A stretch of DNA of 13,567 nt from Chloroflexota bacterium (GTDB taxonomy: Bacteria > Chloroflexota > Anaerolineae > JAADDB01), in NCBI GenBank assembly GCA_013154135.1, contig JAADDB010000092.1:1-13567 (forward strand). The letters run 5' to 3'. Below, in pieces: positions 1 to 7,804 of the stretch (position 1 is its first letter; each line of letters begins with the position of its first letter). The notes below the pieces were generated by a model. That model worked only from the letters and a program-made list of their open reading frames with translations, did no database searches and was not told the origin of the DNA. The translations under genes and the position numbers were made by a program.

Positions 1-832
1 GGGCATCATCTCGATCCAGGGCTTCCAGGACCTCATACGTCTCCTCCAGGAGATATCTACGCAGGCTTTTGTGCGTCTGTTTCCTGTCCCACGGGCATCC
101 CTCTGGGGACCGGAGGTGGTTGATAACCTCTTGGAAGGTCTCGTAGGATGAGGGACCCGGCCAAGGAGGAACGACCAGCGTCGTCATATGGTTGAAGATG
201 CCCTCTTGGTCTAACCGATACAAGGGCATCGATTGGATTGTCATATCGGGTAGGCCTGCATTCCGCACAAGGGTGACGGGATGTTCGGGATGATATCCGG
301 CCAGGAGGGTCAACTTCACGTCCGAAGCCAGCTCCCGGCTGTACACCTGTCCCAAGAGGAGGGGGAAATCCGTGTTGACCCGGGGGAAGTGCTCGCCCGC
401 GACCTGCATGGCATCGTAGACCGTGAGCCCTTCCAGCGGATCCAGGCCCACGGCATTGCACACCTCTTCGACGAAACTGATTCCCGGCACAACGGTGACA
501 GGGATGCCCTGCTCCGCGGCGAGGGTTTCGATGAGGGGCGTTGTGGCCTCTCCCACGCGCGGGTGTCCGGGCACCGCGTAAATGAGGGGGGACTCCTCTT
601 TTGCCCGGGCGACCACTTCTTGAGCAATGGTTTCGTAGACCTCTCGGAAGGTATCTGCTCGCGCGTAGACGTGGTCAAACGTGTCCACCTGGACGGTCTG
701 GGGAAGGGCGTGGAGCGCAGGGTGTTCCCCTGTGCGCGCGTAGATGTGTTGGGCTTGGGTGAGGTATTCCCACGCCAGCCGGGTGATCTCATTCGGGTCT
801 CCGGGACCTAAGCCGACGATGATAATGGCCAT
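1..832 (-). CDS. mazG: Tetrapyrrole methylase-domain / MazG nucleotide pyrophosphohydrolase, 3' end cut off by window
   Basis: Reads on the minus strand from ATG at 832 for 277 codons with no stop before the window edge, so the C-terminus is missing. Residues 1-225 look like the SAM-dependent tetrapyrrole (corrin/porphyrin) methylase fold: a glycine loop GLGPGD at 7-12 and YAVPGHP at 85-91. From about 231 the MazG domain begins, with SPEGCPWDRKQTH (242-254) and the metal-binding LLEETYE (261-267), where E263, E264 and E267 fit the Mg-binding acidic motif. This is the YabN-like fusion architecture. The MazG half hydrolyses nucleoside triphosphates to monophosphates (housecleaning); the methylase half has no established substrate in this family. 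A GGAG lies 6 bases before the ATG, which supports the start. The gene is divergent from maeB across about 720 bases. Confidence 0.93.
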   Translation of the reverse strand, partial: MAIIIVGLGPGDPNEITRLAWEYLTQAQHIYARTGEHPALHALPQTVQVDTFDHVYARADTFREVYETIAQEVVARAKEESPLIYAVPGHPRVGEATTPLIETLAAEQGIPVTVVPGISFVEEVCNAVGLDPLEGLTVYDAMQVAGEHFPRVNTDFPLLLGQVYSRELASDVKLTLLAGYHPEHPVTLVRNAGLPDMTIQSMPLYRLDQEGIFNHMTTLVVPPWPGPSSYETFQEVINHLRSPEGCPWDRKQTHKSLRRYLLEETYEVLEALDRDDA

Positions 833-912
833 GATCGTCTCCACTTTCACAAGGATGAACCGAAGGAGATGGTAACGCGATTTGGGGAAGGGTACAAATG
901 GAGGGGGGAGTG

Positions 913-965
913 ACGATGGGCGATGAGCGATGAACGATTGACGATTAATGAGTAACGATTAAGGG
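913..965 (+). repeat. Heptamer tandem array, 7 degenerate units
   Basis: Read in steps of seven from 913, the units are acgatgg, gcgatga, gcgatga, acgattg, acgatta, atgagta and acgatta, followed by aggg. The 7-base register is kept without slippage over 49 bases. The same unit (consensus ACGAKTA running into AGGG) recurs at several other intergenic places in the window. The family is not one I can name. Confidence 0.75.
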
Positions 966-1008
966 GGTGGCTGAAGGGTGAGGTCGGTCGGGGGGGATGA
1001 GGGTTGTA

Positions 1009-1026
1009 ACGAGTCACGAGTAAAGG
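1009..1026 (+). repeat. Heptamer array, 2 units
   Basis: Units acgagtc and acgagta, preceded by a partial tgta and followed by aaagggggg. It has the same consensus and the same purine-rich right border as the array at 913-965. Confidence 0.6.
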
Positions 1027-1115
1027 GGGGCTAGGAATGGAACTCTATAATCTCTAACCTAATCTTCACCCATTTATCTTTTCCCCTGACGCTTGTCTGA
1101 CATCTGAGGAGTAAG

Positions 1116-1187
1116 ATGGTTCCTAGAATTTTGGTCCGTTTCCCCCGCCCCCCTCCTGGGATCCTACTCCCCCGAGGATCCCGCTAA
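1116..1187 (+). CDS. Possible 23-residue leader-like ORF overlapping a hairpin
   Basis: An ATG at 1116 follows GAGGAG with a 5-base spacer, the strongest Shine-Dalgarno site in this gap. It opens 23 codons ending in TAA at 1185-1187. The product would be rich in proline, arginine and leucine and resembles no family I know. Its 3' half and stop codon lie inside the nested hairpin at 1149-1196, so ribosomes translating it would disrupt that structure. That geometry resembles an attenuator leader, but maeB starts 367 bases further down and no terminator with a clear U-run follows. It may equally be a chance ORF. Confidence 0.2.
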   Translation: MVPRILVRFPRPPPGILLPRGSR

Positions 1188-1199
1188 AGGAGGGGGTTT
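1149..1199 (+). promoter_or_regulatory. Strong nested hairpin in the mazG-maeB gap
   Basis: Two perfect inverted repeats are nested. The outer arms CCCCCTCCT (1149-1157) and AGGAGGGGG (1188-1196) enclose the inner arms GGGATCCT (1158-1165) and AGGATCCC (1175-1182). The loop is 9 bases and there is one 5-base bulge (gctaa) on the right side. TTT follows directly at 1197-1199. This could be a terminator or attenuator on the plus strand, but the T-run is short. The right outer arm is also an anti-Shine-Dalgarno-matching AGGAGG. Confidence 0.55.
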
Positions 1200-1554
1200 C
1201 CCGTTTCAAGGGCCCCTGGTCGGCGGATTGCTACAGGATGCCGGTCATTCCTCTTTTGTCAATCAGCTAATTCCCAAAAAACCTGACGAAACGCATACCA
1301 TAATTCCCAGTTTTGTGTTTCACTAGTAGAGGGTTAGGTTGACTTGGCATGGGCGCCTGGACGGAACGTGCGTGATGAGTAAGATGTGGTTGAAGGAGGA
1401 GGTCGGCCCTGGCCGGCCTACCCGGCGAGGTAAAATCCCAATGCCCGTTACCCAATGCCCCGGCGCCCAACCGTCATCACACACCAGCGTGCGGCTGTCT
1501 GTTGCGTGTTGTCCTTATCCATGGATTCCCTAGGATGCAGAAAGGAGTAAAACA

Positions 1555-3807
<2,253 letters not shown>

Positions 3808-3816
3808 GGAGAAGGA

Positions 3817-3850
3817 CCGGTGCTGTGGGTCCCGGGGCCCACAGCACCGG
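3817..3850. terminator. Candidate bidirectional terminator between convergent maeB and the ccm cluster
   Basis: A perfect 13-bp inverted repeat, CCGGTGCTGTGGG (3817-3829) with CCCACAGCACCGG (3838-3850), encloses an 8-base loop. It starts 10 bases after the maeB stop and lies 17 bases beyond the 3' end of the opposing minus-strand gene. That is where a shared terminator is expected. Neither side has a long T-run (plus side ATCATCCACGCTTTT, minus side TCCTTCTCCTT), so efficiency is uncertain. Confidence 0.65.
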
Positions 3851-3867
3851 ATCATCCACGCTTTTGC

Positions 3868-4374
3868 TCACGCGGGCGTTACCCGAGCCCCGCATTGGCT
3901 GCAGAAGCGATCCGTCGGGCGCAGGGGAGCGCCACATTGGGTACAGAATTTGGGCGGGGTCTTCCCCTCTCGTCCTGTGATGGGTACCCGTGCGAGCACA
4001 GGTTGTGTGACGGGTGCGCCCATAGCCGCCCGGATCGTCTGAATTTGCGCTTCCAAATACCGTCGGATGTGGGCCTGCTGCTTGGGGAACTCGTCAATGC
4101 GCTTGAGGATCTCCGCGGCCTGGCGTTTTAGGTCCGCGGAAAAGCGCTTGTAATCCTCCTCCGACAACTTCCCCACCTGATAGTCCAACTCCAACTCCTT
4201 GATGGCCTCGTAAATGGCATCCCGTTTCGCGTACAACTCATCCAGGTCATCCACCGGCAGAGGGATATCCTCCTTGGCCAGGAGTGCGGAGCCTTCCCAA
4301 ATGGGTTGGATGATGAAGATGAACAAGCCCGCGGCCACGAGAATGCCAAAGGCGATGATCAATATTTCCAGCAT
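3868..4374 (-). CDS. CcmI-like membrane-anchored zinc-ribbon protein downstream of ccmF
   Basis: A 168-residue protein and the last gene of the minus-strand cytochrome c block. It starts 14 bases after the ccmF stop with GGAGG placed 5 bases before the ATG. Residues 3-23 form one hydrophobic segment. Residues 45-115 are highly charged and helical, and the stretch around 50-75 (KRDAIYEAIKELELDYQVGK) resembles the N-terminal cytoplasmic part of CcmI-type proteins. The C-terminus carries two CxxC pairs, C144/C147 (FCTQCG) and C158/C161 (FCSQCG), forming a zinc ribbon. In System I, CcmI-type proteins chaperone apocytochrome to the heme lyase. That role is inferred here from position and partial resemblance. 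The zinc ribbon is not part of classical CcmI. It could instead be a generic zinc-ribbon protein co-transcribed with ccmF. Confidence 0.8.
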   Translation of the reverse strand: MLEILIIAFGILVAAGLFIFIIQPIWEGSALLAKEDIPLPVDDLDELYAKRDAIYEAIKELELDYQVGKLSEEDYKRFSADLKRQAAEILKRIDEFPKQQAHIRRYLEAQIQTIRAAMGAPVTQPVLARVPITGREGKTPPKFCTQCGAPLRPTDRFCSQCGARVTPA

Positions 4375-4388
4375 GAGCGCCTCCTACG

Positions 4389-6380
4389 TTATGCGGTCTG
4401 GGCGACGGCCTTGCGGGGCAGTTTCACCCGAGCGGTCAAGCGCCGGGGGCGCCGCCACGCGGCCATCAGTCCGCCCAGGATGACGACAAAACCGCCGATC
4501 CAAAGCCAGCTCATGAGGGGGTTGACGTAGGCCTTGAAGCTGGCCGGCTTTCCGCCGTTTTCCCATCCCGCGAGGACGATGTACAAGTCTTCCACCAGCC
4601 CCGGACGCAACGCGATCTCCGTGGTAGGCTGTTCCGGCTGTTTGTCGTAAATGTTGCGTTTGGGCTCCAACACGCCCAACTCCCGGTCCCCCTTGAACGC
4701 GCGGATCCGCGCGTACACCTCCGTGTGATTGCTCTGGCGGCGTTCGAAGAGCCCGTCGTACACGAGGCGATAGTCCCCCACGGTCATGGATTCGCCCGGG
4801 TTCAGAGCGGCCTGGTTATCCACCTGGTAGAACCCGTTGCCGATGATGCCCAGGGCCATGAGCACCACGCCCAGGTGAACGATGTACCCCCCGTACCGGC
4901 GTTGGTTGCGCCGGAAGAGTCGTGCCAAGGCCTGCCAGGGCTTTTCCCCGGTCGCTCGCATGCGGGCGCGCACGCCCCGCACGTACTCCTGCACAATGGA
5001 GACGAACACCAGCGCGACCAACCCAAATCCGACCAGGGGCCAAGGGCGTCGCTCCCCCAGGACCAAGAGGAGGAGGATCATGAGGATGCTGGCCAGAGTG
5101 GGCCATTGGAGCTGATGGCGCAAGGTGGTCCAATTTGCCCGGCGCCAGGGCAACAGCGGTCCCACCCCAATGGTGAAGAGCAGCACCGCGAAGATGGGGC
5201 CGTTCACCTTGTTGAAGAAGGGCGCACTCACCGTGAGCTTATCCCCGGTGAACAATTCCGACAGGATGGGCCACATGGTGCCCAAAAGTGTGGTGAAGGC
5301 GATGGAGACGAAGAGCACATTGGCGAACAGGAACGCACTCTCCCGGGAGAGCATGGCATCCAGCTCATTGTCCCCCTGGAGGAGGGGCAAGCGCCGGAAG
5401 AGGATGAAGAGAAAGCCCAGGAGCAGGATGGCCAGGAATGCCAAGAACATGGGACCGATGTTGGACAGGGCGAACGCGTGGACCGATTCAATGACGCCGC
5501 TGCGGGTGATGAAAGTGCCCAAGATAGTCAGCCAGAACGTGAGGAAGATGAGGACCACGTTCCACACCTTGAGCATCCCCCGGCGTTCTTGGATCATGAT
5601 GGAATGGAGGAACGCGGTGCCCGTGAGCCAGGGGAGGAAAGAAGCGTTTTCCACCGGGTCCCAGGCCCAATAACCGCCCCATCCCAGCTCCATGTAGGCC
5701 CACTGGGAGCCCATGAGAATGCCCAGGGAGAGGAACACCCAGGGGATGAGCGTCCACAGGCGGATGGTGCGCACCCACGCGTTGCCCAGGTTGCCGGTGA
5801 TGAGTGCGGCCATGGCATAGGCGAAAGGCACGGTGAACCCGATATATCCCAAGTAAAGGCCGATGGGGTGAACCACCATCCAGTAGTTTTGGAGCAAGGG
5901 GTTGAGACTGTTCCCATCGGGGGGGGTAAAGGGCAACAGGCGGAAGGGGTTGTCCCCGAAAAGGAGCAGCGCGGTGAAGAAGAGAGCGATCGCGTGGAGG
6001 ACGGTGTAGACATACGCGTTCAGCTCGGGGTGGCGTTCCTTGAGCCAGGCCACCGCGGCCATACTGTACAGGCCCAGGATCCATCCCCAGAAGAGGAGGG
6101 AACCGGCCTGGCCGCCCCACAGCGCTGCGAACTTGTACAACGTGGGCAAAGCCCGCTCACTGTGCCCGGCCACATACTCCACCCGGAAGTCATCTGTCAG
6201 CAGCAAATACCACAAAGCCACCACGCCGATGGTCATGAGGATACCGAACGCGAAGAGCGCGCGGCGTGAGCTTTCGATGATGTCCAACCGATCTCGGTGA
6301 TACCCCCAAATACCGGCAACCACACCGTAGAACGTGACCACAAAAGCCATGGTCAAGGAAAGGAAACCAATATCGGCCAT
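4389..6380 (-). CDS. ccmF: Cytochrome c heme lyase subunit CcmF
   Basis: A polytopic membrane protein of 663 residues, the usual CcmF length, that ligates heme to apocytochrome c outside the membrane. The tryptophan-rich heme-handling motif is clear at 234-251 (WGGYWAWDPVENASFLPW). Four histidines sit where the family's heme-ligand histidines are expected: H171 (VVHPIGLYLGY), H259 (FLHS), H301 (SVHAF) and H502 (IVHLG). I chose the ATG at 6380 because AAGGAGG stands 7 bases upstream; a TTG two codons earlier would fall inside that spacer. The upstream gap of 335 bases to ccmG is filled with repeats, so ccmF may have its own promoter. The CcmI-like gene follows 14 bases downstream. Confidence 0.96.
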   Translation of the reverse strand: MADIGFLSLTMAFVVTFYGVVAGIWGYHRDRLDIIESSRRALFAFGILMTIGVVALWYLLLTDDFRVEYVAGHSERALPTLYKFAALWGGQAGSLLFWGWILGLYSMAAVAWLKERHPELNAYVYTVLHAIALFFTALLLFGDNPFRLLPFTPPDGNSLNPLLQNYWMVVHPIGLYLGYIGFTVPFAYAMAALITGNLGNAWVRTIRLWTLIPWVFLSLGILMGSQWAYMELGWGGYWAWDPVENASFLPWLTGTAFLHSIMIQERRGMLKVWNVVLIFLTFWLTILGTFITRSGVIESVHAFALSNIGPMFLAFLAILLLGFLFILFRRLPLLQGDNELDAMLSRESAFLFANVLFVSIAFTTLLGTMWPILSELFTGDKLTVSAPFFNKVNGPIFAVLLFTIGVGPLLPWRRANWTTLRHQLQWPTLASILMILLLLVLGERRPWPLVGFGLVALVFVSIVQEYVRGVRARMRATGEKPWQALARLFRRNQRRYGGYIVHLGVVLMALGIIGNGFYQVDNQAALNPGESMTVGDYRLVYDGLFERRQSNHTEVYARIRAFKGDRELGVLEPKRNIYDKQPEQPTTEIALRPGLVEDLYIVLAGWENGGKPASFKAYVNPLMSWLWIGGFVVILGGLMAAWRRPRRLTARVKLPRKAVAQTA

Positions 6381-6417
6381 GAACAATCCTCCTTACTGGA
6401 CTTTGGCCCAATCTCCT

Positions 6418-6427
6418 TACTCGTTAA
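6418..6427 (-). repeat. Single heptamer unit upstream of ccmF
   Basis: On the minus strand it reads TTA-ACGAGTA-AGGAG. This is one consensus unit plus a partial one, running into the usual AAGG border, 32 bases or more before the ccmF ribosome-binding site. Confidence 0.4.
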
Positions 6428-6448
6428 CCTGAAAAATTCGGTAGTACC

Positions 6449-6503
6449 TTGGCGGCGGACGGGTCCGCACTTCGGCGGGGCGCCCACGTTCTCGCCCCGG
6501 GCA
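6449..6503 (+). repeat. 55-base GC-rich intergenic element, copy 1
   Basis: Aligns without gaps to 13511-13565 with 51 of 55 bases identical. It has two internal inverted repeats: GCGGAC-gg-GTCCGC (6454-6467) and GGGGCG with CGCCCC around a 10-base loop (6477-6498). It is preceded by GTAGTACC (6441-6448), a string also found before the divergent copy at 11571. It resembles a REP-type dispersed element, but I cannot name a family. Confidence 0.75.
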
Positions 6504-6513
6504 AGAAGAGTGT

Positions 6514-6560
6514 TTTTGGTGGGTGCTGGCCGGGCTTCGCCCGGCCGGCACCCACCAAAA
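6514..6560. repeat. 22-bp near-perfect hairpin inside the ccm cluster
   Basis: Left arm 6514-6535 pairs with right arm 6539-6560 over 22 positions, with a single T-G pair at 6527/6547 and a TTC loop. The arms begin and end in TTTT/AAAA. No T-run lies outside the stem on either strand, so it is not a classical intrinsic terminator. It could still act as an attenuator or RNA-stabilising element between ccmG and ccmF transcripts. A degenerate resemblance to its GCCGGGCTTCG core occurs at 10556-10566. Confidence 0.75.
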
Positions 6561-6690
6561 CAGTTGACCTCTGGGATGTGGAAACGGGCAAAACTTATCC
6601 CCTTCCCATTCCTCCGGACCACATTGTGTCCAAAGTCCAACTGAGTGACGGACAAAACACGGTTCTCAAAAGTTCAACCTGGATCTTTAC
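6560..6690 (+). pseudogene. Possible remnant of a WD40-repeat gene
   Basis: In the plus frame the bases after the hairpin translate to TVDLWDVETGKTYPLPIPPD and continue to about WIF. The string LWDVETGK is the classic blade ending of a WD40 repeat. There is no start, and the frame continues only into the heptamer array and then antisense to ccmG, so it cannot be an intact gene. The fragment is short (about 43 residues). The likeness rests mainly on one motif, so chance cannot be excluded. Confidence 0.35.
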
Positions 6691-6695
6691 ACCCT

Positions 6696-6716
6696 TACCC
6701 GTTAATCGTTACTCGT
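6696..6716 (-). repeat. Heptamer array, 3 units, abutting the ccmG stop codon
   Basis: On the minus strand the units are acgagta, acgatta and acgggta, followed by aggg. The first base of the first unit is the last base of the ccmG TGA, so the array begins exactly where the gene ends. Confidence 0.7.
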
Positions 6717-7255
6717 CATTCCCCCAACAACTGTTCGATGTAGCTGATGAGCTCCTCCTCGGTCATGGGCCGGATGATCACCTTCCGCACGTTGCCTTGC
6801 TTGTCGATGATAAACGTTTCGGGCACCCCGCGGATGCGGTACTTCTGCCCGATGCGGCGGCCCAAGTCCGGACCGTTGGGGTATGTGACGCCGTAAACCC
6901 GCAAGTACTCTCGGGCTTTGGCCTCCGTGTCGGACCAGTTGACGCCGATGAAGACCACATCCTTGTCCTTGTACATCTGCCACACCCGTTCCAGATCCCG
7001 GGCTTCATCCTTGCACGGCTGACACCAGGAAGCCCAAAAGTTGAGGATGACCACCTTTCCCTTCAGGTCTGAAAGGCGGATACTTCCTCCGTCAAAGAGC
7101 TGGAGGGTGAAATCCGGGGCCGGCCCTTCTTCTGGGCGTCCCTTGTGGCGCATGAGAAGGCCTGCCGTGAGGATGGCCATGAAGAGAAGAACGGCCAGGA
7201 ACACGAGAATAGTGGTGCGCGTCACACGCGGTTGAGCTGCTGGTTGGTCACTCAT
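6716..7255 (-). CDS. ccmG: Thioredoxin-fold thiol:disulfide oxidoreductase of cytochrome c maturation (CcmG/ResA/DsbE type)
   Basis: A 179-residue membrane-tethered thioredoxin-like protein. Residues 14-35 form a single N-terminal transmembrane anchor. The rest would lie outside the membrane and keep the apocytochrome CxxCH cysteines reduced for heme attachment. The redox motif is WCQPC (C78, C81) in the context NFWASWC, and the cis-proline site is GVPET (143-147). The insert typical of the TlpA/ResA/CcmG group is present between them. It starts 6 bases after the ccmH stop with GAGG just upstream, so it is co-transcribed with ccmH. CcmG and ResA cannot be separated by eye, but the neighbours favour the CcmG role. 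Confidence 0.93.
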   Translation of the reverse strand: MSDQPAAQPRVTRTTILVFLAVLLFMAILTAGLLMRHKGRPEEGPAPDFTLQLFDGGSIRLSDLKGKVVILNFWASWCQPCKDEARDLERVWQMYKDKDVVFIGVNWSDTEAKAREYLRVYGVTYPNGPDLGRRIGQKYRIRGVPETFIIDKQGNVRKVIIRPMTEEELISYIEQLLGE

Positions 7256-7261
7256 CGTCCT

Positions 7262-7804
7262 CTACTCCCATTGGGAAAGTTCTCGTTCCACCTGCTTGGC
7301 GTACTCGTCCAATGCCTCATCCACCTGCGCCTTCCCCTCTTCCACCGTCACCACCTCTTTGGCCTCGGGTGGGGCCTGGCTCCACTGACGGATGCGCAAG
7401 AACACGTACCCACCGGCCGCGATGAGGGCGACAAAGGGGATAACCCATGCCAGCCAGTTGAACCCCTTGCGCGGGGGTTCCCCCAGGACAATGGGACCGT
7501 ACTGGGCCACAAAGTACTGGCGGATCTCCTCCGGCGTCTTCCCCTCGGCCAGTTGTTCCGCGATCTCCCGCTTCATGTCCATACACAGGGGGATCTCACA
7601 GGCATCCAGCCGTTCCCCCACGCACAGGGGACAATAGAGGGTACGGGCCACGGCTTCCACTTCGTTGGGGGTAGGTGTGCCCGCGTGGACGACAGGGGAA
7701 AGCCAGGGCAGGATGGAGAATAGAAGGATCAAGGTCAAAAGCCCCGCGAGCATCGCGTGGGCCGGCTCAACGGGGTACCACTTTCGCTGCGTTTTGCTCA
7801 TCAT
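7262..7804 (-). CDS. ccmH: Cytochrome c-type biogenesis protein CcmH with extra cysteines
   Basis: A 180-residue membrane protein with a hydrophobic N-terminal segment (17-36, signal or anchor) and a second one (117-137) before a charged C-terminal tail. Between them lies the CcmH redox domain: LYCPLC (C58, C61), then C69 and C74, then KREIAEQLAEGKTPEEI and FVAQYGP, the conserved helical part of the family. CcmH reduces apocytochrome cysteines together with CcmG. The usual LRCxxCQ motif is here YCPLCV, and two additional cysteines follow. I chose the ATG at 7804 because GGAGGAG stands just upstream and because the start overlaps the cyclase stop in an ATGA arrangement. An upstream frame extension would overlap the cyclase by 49 bases and lacks support. 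Confidence 0.92.
   Translation of the reverse strand: MMSKTQRKWYPVEPAHAMLAGLLTLILLFSILPWLSPVVHAGTPTPNEVEAVARTLYCPLCVGERLDACEIPLCMDMKREIAEQLAEGKTPEEIRQYFVAQYGPIVLGEPPRKGFNWLAWVIPFVALIAAGGYVFLRIRQWSQAPPEAKEVVTVEEGKAQVDEALDEYAKQVERELSQWE

Larger units (their letters stand above)
833..1554. other. Long divergent intergenic region between mazG and maeB
   Basis: I see no convincing protein gene of normal size in these 722 bases. The region holds two heptamer repeat arrays (913-961 and 1009-1022), an isolated TATAAT at 1046-1051 with no good -35 partner, a possible 23-codon ORF at 1116-1187, a strong nested hairpin at 1149-1196 and an AT-richer patch at about 1251-1335. Near 1405-1430 there is a GC-rich stretch built on GGCC motifs. 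The promoters of both flanking genes should lie here, but none can be assigned with confidence. I recognise no known riboswitch consensus. Confidence 0.6.
6381..6715. other. Repeat-filled gap inside the ccm cluster
   Basis: These 335 bases separate ccmG from ccmF. From left to right they contain one heptamer unit (6418-6424), a copy of the 55-base GC-rich element (6449-6503), a 22-bp hairpin (6514-6560), a stretch with WD40-like coding character (about 6560-6690) and a three-unit heptamer array (6696-6716) touching the ccmG stop codon. No minus-strand promoter for ccmF can be assigned with confidence. The gap looks assembled from mobile or duplicated intergenic pieces. Confidence 0.65.

Noticed and set aside
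281..811. Open frame on the plus strand antisense to mazG
   Set aside because: The minus-strand MazG motifs (CPWD, EETYE) and glycine loop fix the real gene.
913..1026. CRISPR-like array
   Set aside because: The repeats are 7 bases and directly tandem with no spacers, and no cas genes are present.
1046..1051. Consensus TATAAT as a promoter
   Set aside because: No acceptable -35 at 15-19 bases on either strand. The same holds for the TATAAT at 8957, so neither is listed as a promoter feature of its own.
1267..1470. 67-codon minus-strand frame ending in a stretch like VKHKTGNYGMRFVRFFGN
   Set aside because: No ribosome-binding site, mixed composition with a GC-rich repeat-like first half, and no family I recognise. 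The AT-richer patch it covers (1251-1335) is noted only as part of the intergenic region.
4725..6269. Open frame of 514 codons on the plus strand, antisense to ccmF
   Set aside because: It is the mirror of the ccmF coding sequence: the product is dominated by His, Glu, Gly and Pro with no domain, and ccmF is unmistakable.
6381..6386. TTG start for ccmF two codons before the ATG
   Set aside because: It would leave only 1 base between AAGGAGG and the start; the ATG at 6380 has a 7-base spacer.
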